Part shown: piece by piece, positions 1-11,907 of the stretch | How positions within the stretch are numbered: position 1 is the first letter of the stretch | Layout of the letters: the number at the start of each line of letters is the position of its first letter | From: Areca catechu | Taxonomy: Eukaryota; Streptophyta; Magnoliopsida; Arecales; Arecaceae | Direction: 5' to 3' | Assembly: GCA_021397845.1 (NCBI GenBank) | Contig: CM038051.1 | Location: forward strand, 15,028,327-15,092,326 | Length of the DNA stretch: 64,000 nt | The notes under the pieces: model-generated | What the model was told of the DNA's origin: nothing | Seen by the model: only the letters and a program-made list of their open reading frames with translations | Database searches by the model: none | Program-made: the position numbers and the translations under genes

Positions 1-543
1 ACATTATATAATATATTATATTATAATATTTTAATATATAATAATATGTAATATTATATTATATTATTGTCCACTATATTATATTATGTAATATCTTTTA
101 TTATCATTTTATCATACTAAAAGTATTTTTTTATTTTAGTTATCAAATATATATTAAGTTACAAAGTACTTTGTAAATATGATTATTAAATAATAAATAG
201 TTGTTTTTTTAAAAAAAAACCTTACTTCGAAAGCTTTATTTTCAAAACTCCAAAAAGCTCTACAATCAACAACTATTCTAAGCAAGATCTAATACTATGT
301 GCTACTGGCCCAAAGCATACAAAAACAAATCCAAAGTGATCATAAAAATCCAAGACAATGCACTGAAAGGATAGTATGAAGGCCATCTCTAGAAAGAGAT
401 AAGGAAGACAAAATATGTGCAATGCACCCGGTCATAAATAGTAGAGCAACCACAGTGACATTGAAAATGGATAAAAAAACCAAATGGCTCTAATGCATTA
501 ATTAATTATTGAAGGAAAGTAGTTCTTGTTAAAATTTATAAGG
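1..543. other. AT-rich flank, no gene seen
   Basis: Very AT-rich DNA with runs of TA/AAT at the start. No coding potential, RNA gene or terminal repeat was recognised. Confidence 0.6.
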
Positions 544-1145
544 GTCCATTTAGTTGAGGGTAATCTAGCATTGAAAAAGAAATTTGATATCAAATTACCA
601 TAATTAGTATGAAAAGAAAAAGAGAGAGATGGTAAAAAAATTAATGGATCCTATATTTATTTTTTAGAGAGAAATAAAATAAATACTAAGAGGGGATTAG
701 TATTTGGTAAATTTCTGAATGGTGGTAATTCATATATAATAAAAATATTTCTAATAAAGTATATTTATAATCATTGAATCTATTTTAATGTCTTTCCAAA
801 TTCGTTCTCTAAAAAGATTTTGCAAAATAATTAAATGTAAATGGCATTATACTAAAGGTTATGTAATTATAGTCATTATATAAAAATTATTAAAGATGAT
901 AATACTATCTTAATATTAAATAGTTATTTTTTGTTGATTGGTATATTTATAAATTTGACCATATTCCTATATAGGATTATCTACAATCAAATGTGGTAAT
1001 CTTTTTTCAGTATCATTTTTCAAAGAAATTTTTTCATTAATCAAATATAGTAAAAGTTATTTTTTTATAATTATTTTTCTAGATAAATAATTTTTAGAAA
1101 TCATTAAATTATCCCATAATCTAACATATCCCATCCAAATAGACT
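544..1145. repeat. Candidate Tourist-like MITE
   Basis: The left end (GGGTCCATTTAGTTGAGGG) and the reverse complement of the right end (GAGTCTATTTGGATGGGA) are similar, which suggests imperfect terminal inverted repeats about 18 bp long. Flanking trinucleotides are TAA on the left and TTA on the right, so no exact target duplication is shown. The interior is AT-rich and non-coding. It abuts the next inverted-repeat element. Family assignment is inference. Confidence 0.35.
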
Positions 1146-2100
1146 CTCTTAGGTTGCATTTGATGGATCGTCAGGGAATCCTGAATGGTAATCTGGATTA
1201 CTTGCAAGATAGATTACCACTAGATAGATTGCCAGTAATGCTGATTACTGTGTTTGGTATACATAGGTAATCTATCAATAAGATTGATTACTGTGTTTGG
1301 TCTAATAAATAGATTATTAGTAATCTAAGCACAAATTTCTAAAATATCCCTAAATCAAATTTATTAAAAATATATTATAACATAATATAGTAATGTAATA
1401 TAATATTGTATTAATATAATATATTATTTGATATTTTGTAATGTAATATAGTATTATACTATTCGATATTTTATAATGTAACTATTTATATAATTATATA
1501 GTAAATAATGTATTATATAATATTATTATATATTATATTAAATATATTATACTATATTTAATATAATATAATATATGTTATATTATGTTATAAAATGTAA
1601 TATATAATTTAAATTATATTATATTACACTCTATTGTTATATAATATATATTTTAAAATATTCTATTTTCTAATATTACAAATAAAATAAAATAAAAGAT
1701 TATATATTATTTTAAATTTAATAATATAATATATATGAATTTAATATATTACTTAGTATATTTAAATGATTTATATAATTTTTTACATTTATTTAGTATA
1801 AAAAATAATTTTTAATTTTTCAATTTAATATAAACATATTAAATATTTTATATTAAAAATTATATTTTTAATAAATTGTTAAAATATAAAAATTATATTT
1901 TTATAAATAAAATATAGAATTAAGAAGAGATTTCAACCAACATCTAGAGGACCTAGATGAAAGGGAGAAGGAAAATGTTTCGTTCTAATCGAAGCGAAAG
2001 GGACGTGGCAATTTTGTAAAAATAAAAAATACCATATTACATCTCCGGTAATCTGGATAGCCACATCTCCCTGAGATAATCTGGATTGCCATATGAGAGG

Positions 2101-3130
2101 TGTTATGATATCCTAGTTTTTATTTTAATTAATTATTGGACCGCTCGCTGAACCAATTTCAATTCTCTTTTTGGTTTATTGGTCATATCAGCTGGCAAAG
2201 GAAAGGGTTTTCGGCTTCATATTACCACCTTGATCCAAAGACTTAGCCTAACATTTTTTATGATTATAAGCCAAGTTTATTCATTGTCTTCGGCTTCGTA
2301 TTATTATCTCAATCCAAAGACTATGCCTAATATCTATGGTTTCGTATCTCTATCTATGATCCAGGAGATAAGTTTGTTTACTGTATTCGGCTTCGTACAT
2401 CCACCTTGATCCGAAGACTTAATCTAATATCTTTATCTATGGTTTTAAGCCAGGCTTATTAACTCTGGGTCTTCGGCTTCGTATAATTATCTTGATCCAA
2501 AGACTTGACCTTCCAAGCGAATATCTTCGGCTTTATTCCTTTAATATGATCCGAAGACTGTAAGTGTTTACTATAAGTGTTTACTTTTGTTACATCCAGA
2601 AGAATCCGAAGTGTGAAACTAAACATTTCCTTCAGGAGCGCTACTAAAGGGAATGTAGAGCTCACTTCGGATCTACGCTGAAAGAAGGAGGGTTATTGGA
2701 CATGTGAGTTTCTTGGACAAATAGTTGAAATCTGTTTGGGTTGTTGCAACCACCCGCATGGTCCAAAACCTCAAAATTGGGTAAACTCCGAGTGTAACTG
2801 TTTTTTCGACAACCACTACTTATGGTTATTAGAAGGTTGCATTCGTCAACTCCCATAACCGTAGGTAATTACGTTGGAACCTATAAATACTGGTAAGAGG
2901 GGACACTTAGAGAAGGGACTTCATTTTTTCTTTCTTGCATTACAAATTTTTCTTTTCCCTTTATACTTTAAAAACTCTCCATTCTGCTGCTGCCTGAGCT
3001 CTTTCTGACTTGGCATCGGAATGTCCCCCGTCGGAAAATCTCCGGTCAGGGATCTATTTTGAAGGTTCCGGTCGACGGTGATCCAGCGAAAGAATCACTC
3101 CATCCGGTCGGTGGAGGTTCAGCATCAACA
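2101..3130 (+). repeat. 5' LTR of element A
   Basis: Starts TGTTATGATATCC and ends TCAACA, matching 14612-15652 over its length. It contains several CTTCGG...CCGAAGAC motifs in U3, a TATA box (CTATAAATAC near 2881) and a GGTAAGAGGGGACAC block just after it. The end GGTTCCGGTCGACGG...TCAACA is shared with the LTRs of B and C. Confidence 0.88.
2881..2890 (+). promoter_or_regulatory. TATA box of the A 5' LTR
   Basis: CTATAAATAC is followed by TGGTAAGAGGGGACAC. The same TATA plus GTAAGAG(G/A)GGACAC block occurs in the 3' LTR of A and in the LTRs of B and C, which marks the likely core promoter of gag-pol. Confidence 0.65.
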
Positions 3131-3150
3131 GATTGGCACGCCATGAAGGG
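3131..3150 (+). other. Probable primer-binding site of A
   Basis: Directly after the LTR terminal CA comes GATTGGCACGCCATGAAGGG. The equivalent places in C (53543) and, on the minus strand, in B (just below 58990) read GATTGGC[A/G]TGCCAG. Its position and the TGG start fit a tRNA primer site. I did not assign the tRNA. Confidence 0.5.
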
Positions 3151-3198
3151 GAAGAGTTTGATTCCTCTATTTTGAAGGAGAGTTTCTGCTGGGCAAGA

Positions 3199-4607
3199 AT
3201 GGTGAAAGAAAAAAACAAGAACGCATCTACGAGTCAAGAGCAGTAGGCTCCTCCGTCAAACGGACCTCTGGTCAGCACTCTTCCGGCGGTTCAGGGATCA
3301 CAACCTCCTATGCTAATGGTGGAGAAGCAGTAATTCAAAAGTCTGATGAACAAGGTAGAGACCTTAACAGCGTTGGTGCAGCACTTGCATGAAGTTGCAG
3401 CTAAAAAACAAGGCCCTCTCTTTGTTCCACAATCTAGCTACCAACTTGAGAAGGAGAAAGATCAACACCGAGAGATCACCCCCAGCTTCTCACAGATCCG
3501 GTCATCTCGTGGCCGCTACACCTCTCCACCAGATTGACAAGTAGAAGATCATGGTGGGAAGAAGAGGGTTCGACGTTCTCCCTTTCTTCTAGAAGTTTTG
3601 TACCAGAAAGTTTAAGGCAAAAGGAGATCAATCATGAGGTACAGGAGAAGTTTAAGGCTATGTAAGCACAGATAGCAAGAATTTCAGAACTGAGAAGAAA
3701 CGATGAGATTGTGACCTTCAACTCTCAGCCCTCTTTTTTTGATGAAATTATGGATGAAGTTATCCCTAGGCATTTCAAGATCCCATAATTGGAGGCTTAC
3801 GATGGGACTTCAGACCTGCTCGACCATCTGGGGAGTTACAAAGTGCATATGATAGTGCAGGGAGCAAATGACGCTCTTTACTGCATTGCTTTTCCTGCCA
3901 CTTTGAAGAAATCCGCTCGAATGTGGTATTTGAGCCTGCCTCCGAACTCAATTCATTCCTTTGCTGAGTTAGAGCAACAGTTTGTCTTGCACTTCAGGAT
4001 ATGCCAGAAGATGCCGCGCAACACTGACAGATTGTTTCTTCTCCAGCAACAAGAAGGAGAAACTTTGAAAGGATTTGTCCATCATTTCAATTCGGCCACT
4101 CTAGAAATTCCGAACTTGAATAAACATGTGGCCATGTCTGCCTTAAAAAAAGGCTTAAAATCGTCCAGGTTCACTTTTTCCTTGGATAAAAGATTCCCAA
4201 CGAGTTATGCCGAGCTGTTGGCTAGCGCTCAGAAGTATGCTGCCGCTGAGGAGCAAGCGGCAAGCCGAATACTGGCGGAGGGGAGATTCCCTCCTAAGAA
4301 GAAGAGTACTAGAGAACCAAATGCGCCAACATCTTCTAACAACACTTCAGTCTTTAGGGACAGCCCCAAGTCCAGACAGCAGAACAATCGATTCGATGCC
4401 TACACACCCCTCAACTTGCCTAGAGAGAAGATTTTGCTGAAAATTGAGAAAGAAAAATATTTCCAAAGGCCACATCCCCTGAAGACACCTGCAAAAGCGA
4501 GGGACAGAAGCAAGTACTGTCGATATCATCGAGATCATGGCCATAACACTGAAGAATGCTTCCAACTTCGGGATGCCATCGAGGATTTGATAAAAAGAGG
4601 ATATTGA
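3199..4607 (+). pseudogene. gag of element A
   Basis: Encodes the capsid/nucleocapsid precursor that packages element RNA. An ATG at 3199 has the same context (gcaagaATGGTGAAA) as the gag starts of B and C, but the frame meets a TAG at 3244-3246 (CAG in type). The main open stretch, 3789-4607, carries a retrotransposon gag (PF03732-like) domain: DHLGSYKVHM near its start, RMWYLSLPP and FVHHFNSATLEI in the middle. At the end is a Cys/His cluster (YCRYHRDHGHNTEEC) typical of Tat-type gag. Compared with element B, a single base is missing near 4605, so the frame stops just where B reads on into protease. Not functional as it stands. Confidence 0.8.
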
Positions 4608-5293
4608 GAAAGTATGTTAACCATCCAGAGTCTCAAGCCGAAGCAACTGCCCTTCCAAGAATATCCGATGAAGCTAATTTGCCTCACCAAAAGCCAACTG
4701 GTGGAGACATTGGGATGCTTCATCGGTCATCGGCAGGGGACGTGGAAGCTGAAGAAAGTGTCCCGAAGAGGTTTAAAGGAAAAAATTCTATCACTTTCTC
4801 CGATGAGGATGTTCAAGGTGTACAACTTCCACATGATGACCCTGTAGTGGTCTCGACAGTAATTGCCAAATTTGATATAAAAAGAATATTGATTGAAAAT
4901 GAAAGTTCAGTTGATGTGTTGCTGTATGATGCTTCTCTTCGGATGGGATTGTCTGGACGTGAATTGCGAAGATCCCTTATTCTAATAACCAATTTTGGTG
5001 GAAATCAAATTGGGGTTGAGGGTGAAATGGTCTTGCCCATAACTTTTGGGTCCGAACCATTTCAAAGGACCCTTCCAATCAATTTTATTGTGGCCAGAAT
5101 ATCTTCGGCTTATAATGCAATCTTGGGGCATCCAGCATTGAATAAGTTCAAAGCCATAGTCTCAACATGCCATCTGTTGGTTCGGTTTCCTACCAGGATA
5201 GGCATTGGAGAAGTAAGAGGAGATCAAAGGATCACTCACCAGTGTCTCATGATTCAAAACAAACAAACATCCAGGCCCTTGGCGCTTGACTAG
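4556..5293 (+). pseudogene. Aspartic protease region of element A
   Basis: This region follows gag and would cleave the polyprotein. It has the retropepsin-like fold of plant gypsy elements: FDIKRILIENESSVDVLLYD, then FGGNQIGVEGEMVLPITFG and YNAILGHPALNKFKAI. The catalytic position, normally D[S/T/N]GSS in the family, reads ENESS here and NNESS in element B, so the catalytic Asp and Gly are missing in both. The frame ends in a TAG (5291-5293). The same frame continues beyond it into reverse transcriptase, so the TAG is a premature stop. Confidence 0.75.
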
Positions 5294-8200
5294 CTGGATC
5301 CAAGAGATGAATCCGAGGACTCTGGAGAACCAGTGGAAAAGACGCTTTTCATACCATTATTCGAAGATGAGCCAACTAAGCTTTTGCAAATTGGTAGCTT
5401 ACTTGATGAAGACTTAAAGGTAAAACTAATTTTCTTTCTTCGAGATAATACTGATATTTTTGCTTGGACAGCTTCAGATATGCCTGGAATTCTGCCTAAA
5501 GTGATTATGCATCACTTGGAAGTATCTCCCAATTACAAGCCAATATGGCAAAAGAAGAGGAATTTTGCTCCAGAAAGGCAGAAGGCAATTGATGAAGAAG
5601 TTAATAAACTCCTTGAAGCAAACTTCATAAGAGAGGTCCAATATCCGAATTGGCTAGCAAATGTGATCATGGTAAAGAAATCAAATGGCAAGTGGAGGAT
5701 TTGTATAGACTATATGGATCTCAACAAAGCATGCCCAAAGGACAGTTTCCCTTTGCCAAAAATCAATCAGTTGGTTAGCGCTACGGCTGGTCATCAAATG
5801 CTGAGTTTCATGGATGCCTTCTCAGGCTATAATCAGATCTGAATGAATCCTGAGGATGAAGAGAATACTGCTTTTGTTACAGAGAAAGGACTCTACTGTT
5901 ACAAGGTGATGCTGTTTGGCTTGAAGAATGCTGGGGCAACCTTTTAAAGGCTCATCAACAAAGTCTTCAAAGATCAGATTGGAAGAAATATAGAAGCCTA
6001 TGTTGATGATATGATAGTAAAGAGTCTTCATAAGTCTGATCAAATTGCAGACTTGAAAGAGTCCTTTGATGCTCTAAGACGCCATCAGATGAGATTGAAC
6101 CCAACCAAGTGCATCTTCGGTGTGACTTCTGGAAAGTTCCTGGGATACCTGGTTACCAAGTAAGGAATAGAAGCTAATCCAGAAAAGATACAGGCTCTTC
6201 GGACTATGAGGCATCCTACTTGCAAGAAAGAAGTTCAAAGGCTAACAGGGAGAATTGCCTCCTTGAGCCATTTCATTTCCTGCTCTGTAGAAAGGTGTTT
6301 ACCCTTCTTCAAGATTTTTTGTCAGACTCAAAATTTTGAATGGACAGAAGATTGCAGAATCGCCTTTGACAAGTTGAAGGAATATTTGGAAAACCCACCA
6401 TTGCTTTCTAAACCCTGTGAAGGAGAAACACTTTATTTATATCTGTCAGCTACAGATGAAGCAGTTAGTTCAGTTCTAGTGCGAAGATATGCCAATCATT
6501 CACAGAAACCGATTTATTATATTAGCAAAGTGTTGCATGAAGCTGAAGTTCGATATCCTAGAGTGCAAAAGATTATCTTTTCTCTAGTGGTGGCGGCGAA
6601 GCGTCTTCGGCCTTATTTCCAAGCCTACTCTATTGTAGTTCTGACATATCAACCATTGAAGGCCATACTTCGTTGTCCTGATATTTCAGAAAGGATAGTT
6701 AAGTGGGCTGTTAAATTAGGGGAGTTTGATATTGATTATCAACCTAGATCAGCAATGAAGGCACAAATTTTGGCTGATTTTATAGCTGAGTGCACATGGG
6801 GATCTGAAGAGGACCAGCCAAGAGCCGAAGAGGAAGATACCGAAGACAATCCGGAGTTCATTTGGATGTTACATGTCGATGGTGCTTCGAATTCCAACGG
6901 TTGTGGTGCGGGTTTAATTCTGGTCGGTTCGAATGGACAGGTGATTAAATATGCTCTTCGATTTTCTTTTCAAGCATCAAATAATCAGGCAGAGTATGAA
7001 GCACTCATTGCTGGACTTAGAATCTCCCAAAAAATGGAGATCAAAAGGGTTAAAGTTTTTTTCGATTCACAACTAGTGGTGAACCAAGTGAAAAGTGATT
7101 TCGAAGCTCGAAATCCAAATATGATCCAATATCTAGAAAAAGTCCGAAGCCTGACATCTGGCTTGGAGTATTTTGAGATTGTTCATGTGCCAAGGACAAA
7201 AAATTCTCGGGCAGATGCTCTTTCAAGACTTGTAACTACTGCACCAGATTCTCTTGGAAGGACTTATGTGGAATATCTTGAAGATCCCACCATATCAAAA
7301 TCCCCAGCTGAAATATGTCAAGTTGAATGTGAACCTTCATGGATAGATCCAATTCTCAAGTTCTTAAAAGACGGCGTCTTGCCCGAAGACAAGCTGGAAG
7401 CTAAGCAGCTTCGATGGACAGCCTCTCAATATATTATCTTGGATGAAGCATTGTATAAGAGGTCTTTCATACAACCTTTGCTGAAATGTTTAGACCCATC
7501 CGATACAGATTATGCACTCAGGAAAGTGCATAAAAGAATATATGGAGATCATCTGGGAGGCAGATCTCTAGCATACAAAATAATCCGTCAAGGTTATTAT
7601 TGGCCAACCATCCAAAAGGATTCTGCAGAATTTGTTCGAAGATGTAATCATTGTCAAAGATATATCAATGTACAAAGTTGGCCTGCTAATCAGTTAACTC
7701 CATTGACAGCTCCCTGGCCTTTTGCACAATGGGAAATGGACATTCTTGGTCCGTTTCCTCCAGCTTCCGGGCAGCGAAAATTTCTTATAGTGGCTATTGA
7801 TTACTTTATAAAATGGGTTGAAGTTGAAGCATTGGCACAGATCACTGAAACAAAAGTTGAAACTTTTGTAAGAAATTTCATCATCTTCCGATTCGGAATT
7901 CCCTATTCTATAATAACTGACAACGGAAGACAGTTTGACAATTCAAAATTTAAGAACTTCTGTACTCAATATCACATTCTTCACAAGCTTACTTCAGTAG
8001 CACATCCTCAATGTAATGGAGAAGCTGAAGTGACAAATCGGACTATTCTTCATGGCCTTAAAACTAGATTAAATGATGCTAAGGGTTCATAGGCTGATGA
8101 GTTAAACTCAATTCTCTGGGCATATCGAACTACTCCCAGAACAACCATTGGTGAATCTCCTTTTCATCTTTCTTATGGTACTGAAGCAGTCCTTCCTATA

Positions 8201-8572
8201 GAGGTCTCTTTACACTATCTTCGGATTGATCACTATGAAGAATCCGAAAACTCTGAACACCGAAGAATTGACCTGGATTTATTGTAAGGCACACGACTTC
8301 AGGCACAGTTGAGAATGGCTGCATATCAACAGAAAATGATGAGATACTACAACTCTCACTTAAAAGAACGAACCTTTCGCCCTGAAGATCTAGTTCTATG
8401 AAAGTCCGAGGTATTCAAACCAGCTAAACAAGGTAAACTTTCTCCTACATGGGAAGGACCATACCAAATCAAAGAGGTTGTCCGACCCAGAACTTATCGG
8501 TTGGAAACTTTGGAAGGTGTTCTGTTACCTCGACCTTGGAATGTACAAAATCTCCATAAATATTATCAATAA
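5294..8572 (+). pseudogene. Reverse transcriptase-RNase H-integrase of element A
   Basis: In order: reverse transcriptase (WRICIDYMDLNKACPKD, then MDAFSGYNQI; the YVDD active site is near 6000), gypsy RNase H (about 6410-6800), a second RNase H (FIWMLHVDGASN, NNQAEYEALIAGL, about 6855-7235) and integrase (zinc-binding region near 7520-7660, core Asp in WEMDILGP, Asp in ITDNGRQF, Glu in CNGEAEV), then a C-terminal PEDLVL/GKLSPTWEGPY region ending in YYQ and TAA at 8570-8572. Two RNase H domains in this order fit the Tat lineage. In-frame stops lie at 5840-5842, near 5945, near 6163, at 8090-8092, near 8285 and near 8398, so no full enzyme can be made. Confidence 0.85.
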
Positions 8573-8599
8573 AGGTTTCATTCTAGGTCATCAATACAG

Positions 8600-8995
8600 A
8601 TTTAATCTATCTTATTTCTCTCTTAAAGGCATCATGATCTTCGTGATCTACTATATGGAATTCCGAGGTAAGCATAACTAGCCTATCTTATTTCTCTTAA
8701 AGGCATGAGGATGATCTCCGGATTTGCCTCACAAAGTACCGAGTTGAGCTTAAAATAGTCCATCTTAATCAAAAAGGCATGAGGATGATCTCTAGATCTA
8801 CCCACGAAGTGCCGAGTTAGGTTTAAAATAGTCCATCTTAATCAAGAAGGCATGAGGATGATCTCCGGATCTACCTCACGAAATGATCAGTCTGTCTTAG
8901 TCCCAATACGAAAAGGCAAAAGGATGATCCTTGGATCTACCTCACGAAGTGTCGAGGTAGGCCGATCAGCCTATCTTAATTCTTAAATAACTCAA
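8600..8995 (+). repeat. Degenerate tandem repeat after pol (A)
   Basis: Several imperfect units read AAAGGCATGAGGATGATCTCC, then GATCTACCTCACGAAGTGCCGAG and a GATCAGCCTATCTTA-type end. The unit is roughly 60-85 bp. Related arrays lie at the same place in B (48010-48430, reversed) and C (54890-55320), so it belongs to the element's pol 3' region. Confidence 0.65.
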
Positions 8996-9350
8996 GGTCT
9001 ATTTTATCCTAAGTCCGAAGACTTAGTACAAATTCAAGTCCGAATACTTGATTCTTATCTGGTATTCTTTTATCCTAAGTCCGAAGACTTAGTACAAATT
9101 CTAGTCCGAAGACTTGATTCTTATCTGGAATTCTTTTATCCTAAGTCCGAAGACTTAGTGCAAATTTAAGTCCGAAGACTTGATTCTTATCTGGTAAGTC
9201 CGAAGACTTCATGTATTTTCAAAGCTGAAGATGACTTTTTTCGGAGATTTGGTTTTCTTCATAATTATATGAAATTATTTTTCAAATCCGAAGACTCGGT
9301 ATTATGTGCTTCGGAGTTCTTAATTATCCGAAGACTTTATATTTAGGAAA
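8996..9350 (+). repeat. Hairpin array between pol and antisense gene (A)
   Basis: Repeats of CTAAGTCCGAAGACTTAG and CAAGTCCGAAGACTTG-like sequence, each a 6-7 bp perfect stem with a CGAA loop, spaced by AT-rich DNA containing TTCTTATCTGG. Equivalent arrays are in B and C. Confidence 0.7.
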
Positions 9351-9418
9351 ATATCAATCCATCCACATGCAATTAGAAATTTCTAGAAAGGATTTTTAAT
9401 TGATAAAGGTTTTCTTAC

Positions 9419-11871
9419 TGTTGCCGATCTCACCGTCGTGGCCTGTAACTTCAGGCTGGTACCGGACTCAGATCGTCTTGCCTCGAGGTCTCCGAGCTCC
9501 CGATCCTGCAAAACAATGTTAGAAATCCTGACCGGGGATCCCGGCGAGGGGGCTTCGACGGTCAAGTTAGAAAACGGTGAGATGGAACAGAAACCCTAAG
9601 GCGGGCCCCCGAAGGAGTCCCAGGCTTAGAGTTGATCTTAGCAAAAGAGGTCTTTGAAAGAGTGGAAATTGGGCCGAGCTCCTTCACCGAGCTTGCGCCG
9701 GGGGACCCCTCTCGGGATCTCGGATCCTACTCTTGGTGCCTTTCTCTTTCCTAGCCTTTTTTCCCTTACCTGGTTATCCGCTCTTCCCATCCTTTTATTC
9801 CATCACACTGCCTCCGGCCTCCGGCCCCTGGGAGGCTTCCTCTCCGCTTTCACCTTTTTCTCTCTCTCCCTCTCTTTTTCCTTTCCCTTTCGGGTCCAGG
9901 AACCCGGTGGCCTCCTTGTCTTGCTTGCCGAGCCCAGCGAAAAAAGGGGAGAGGGAGGACACCGGCCAGGCCTTGGGCCGAGCACGAGCGCTCTCCTTCC
10001 CAGGCGTTGACAACGTCCGTTGCTGGGTCCTGTCTTCCAGGACTCCGCTTCTCGGTTGCGGAACCCGTCGGGCCGATGTAAACGAGGTTTCGTGCATCAC
10101 TGCCAACCGTACCAGCACTCCTCGCAAGGTACGGCACGTGCTGCCCGAGTGGCAGTCTCGAAACTCGTGCCCCTGCTTCCCGGTGGCCTCACCACATGGG
10201 CCGGCTTTGGCCGAGGTGGACCCCTCCTGGGCGGACACCTGGCGGAGCGGCAGAGGAGCGCTCGACTTCGGCCGAGGTGGACCCGTGTCCGAGCGCCATC
10301 TGGTGAAGGAGCAGGAAGGCCCAGCTCGACCTCGGCCGAGATGGAACCGTCTCCGGGTGCCACCTGGCGATGGAGCAAGGGGCCGCCGGCTTCGACCGAG
10401 GTAGGCCCCTCCTGGGCGGACACCTGGCGGAGCGGCAGAGGAGCGCTCGACTTCGACCGAGGTGGACCCGTGTCCGGGCACCATCTGGCAAAGGAGCAGG
10501 AAGGCCCGACTCGACCTCGGCCGAGGTGGAACCGTCTCTGGGTGCCACCCGGCGAGGGAGCAAGGGGCAACCAACTTTGGCCAACGTGGACCCCTCCTGG
10601 GCGGACACCTTGCGGAGCGGTAGAGGAGCGCTCGACTTCGGCCGAGATGGACCAGTGTCCGGGCGCCATCTGGCGAAGGAGCAGGAAGGCCCAGCTCGAC
10701 CTCGGCCGAGGTGGAACCATCTCCGGGCGCCACCTGGCGAGGGAGCAAGGGGCCGCAGGCTTCGATCGAGGTGGAACCCTCCTGGGCAAACACCTAGCGG
10801 AGCGGCAGAGGAGCGCTCGACTTCGATCGAGGTGGACCCGTGTCCGGGCACCATCTGGCGAAGGAGCAGGAAGGCCCGGCTCAACCTCGACCGAGGTGGA
10901 ATCGTCTCTGGGTGCCACCTAGCGAGGGAGCAAGGGGCAGCCGGCTTTGGCCGAGGTGGACCCCTCCTGGGCGGACACCTAGTGGAGTGGCAGAGGAGCG
11001 CTCGACTTTGGCTGAGGTGGACCCGTGTCCGGGCGCCATCTGGAGAAGGAGCAGGAAGGCCCAGCTCGACCTCGGTCGAGGTGGAACCGTCTCCGGGTGC
11101 CACCTGGCGAGGGAGCAAGAGGCCGCCGACTTCGACCGAGGTAGGCTCCTCCTGGGCGGACACCTGGCGGAGCGGCAGAGGAGCGCTCGACTTCGACCGA
11201 GGTGGACCCGTGTTCGGGCGCCATCTGGCGAAGGAGCAGGAAGGCCCGGCTCGACCTCGGTCGAGGTGGAACCATCTCCGGGTGCCACCTGGCGAGGGAG
11301 CAAGGGGCCGCCGACTTCGGCCGAGGTGGGCCCCTCCTGGGCAGATACCTGGCGAAGCGGCAGAGGAGTGCTTGACTTCGGCCGAGGTGGACCCGTGTCC
11401 GGGCACCATCTGGCGAAGGAGCAGGAAGGCCCGGCTCGACCTCGGTCGAGGTGGAACCATTTATGGGCGCCACCCGGCGAGGGAGCGAGGGGCAGCCGAC
11501 TTCGACCGAGGTGGACCCGTCCTGGGCGGACACCTGGCAGAGCGGCAGAGGAGCGCTCGACTTCGACCGAGGTAGACTCGTGTCCGGGCACCATCTGGCG
11601 AAGGAACAGGAAGGCCCAGCTCGACCTCGGCCAAGGTGGAACCGTCTCTGTGCGCCACCCGGCGAGGGAGCAAGGGGCAGCCGACTTCGGCCGAGGTGGA
11701 CCCCTCCTGGGCGGACACCTGGCAGAGCGGCAGAGGAGTACTCGACTTCGGCCGCAGTGAACCCACATCCGACCTTGCTGGACCGTTCCCGTTCTGCCAA
11801 AAAAATCCACGTGGTTCGGATCACGCCCGGCGGAACCTGAGACATGCCACATCATCGTAACGGTCGTATCA
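9419..11871 (-). mobile_element. Probable solo LTR of another gypsy family, inside A
   Basis: A G/C-rich block sits between the hairpin array and the antisense gene of A, where B has only short sequence. It begins TGTTGCCGATCTC and ends CGTATCA, flanked by CTTAC (9414-9418) and CTTAT (11872-11876), a 4/5 match to a target duplication. Its left 200 bp read like the reverse complement of the U5 end of element E's LTR (TGTTGCCG start, CGTCGTGGCC, a GACAA/GCAAAACAA stretch, then CTTCGACGGTCAAG versus CTCTGACGATCAAG). TGATGTGGCA near 11845-11854 matches E's LTR start in reverse, giving an alternative inner boundary. No internal coding region is present. Confidence 0.55.
10190..11765 (-). repeat. 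185-bp tandem repeat, about nine copies
   Basis: The landmark CCCCTCCTGGGCGGACACC (or a close variant) recurs at 10221, 10406, 10591, 10776, 10961, 11146, 11331, 11516 and 11701, an exact 185-bp spacing each time. Each unit is built of three related parts of about 62 bp, each containing TTCGGCCGAGGTGGA(A/C)CC and a GGCGAGGGAGCA/GGCGGAGCGGCA block. The array is G/C-rich and nearly free of stops on both strands, which produces long but meaningless reading frames. Confidence 0.85.
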
Positions 11872-11907
11872 CTTATATTCTTCCAAAAAGAGAAAAAAAA
11901 GGGGCGA

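Noticed and set aside
11845..11854. Inner boundary (TGATGTGGCA reversed) as the start of the solo LTR
   Set aside because: It matches E's LTR start, but the flanking five bases do not match those at 9414-9418, while the outer boundary at 11871 gives a 4/5 match. Kept only as an alternative.
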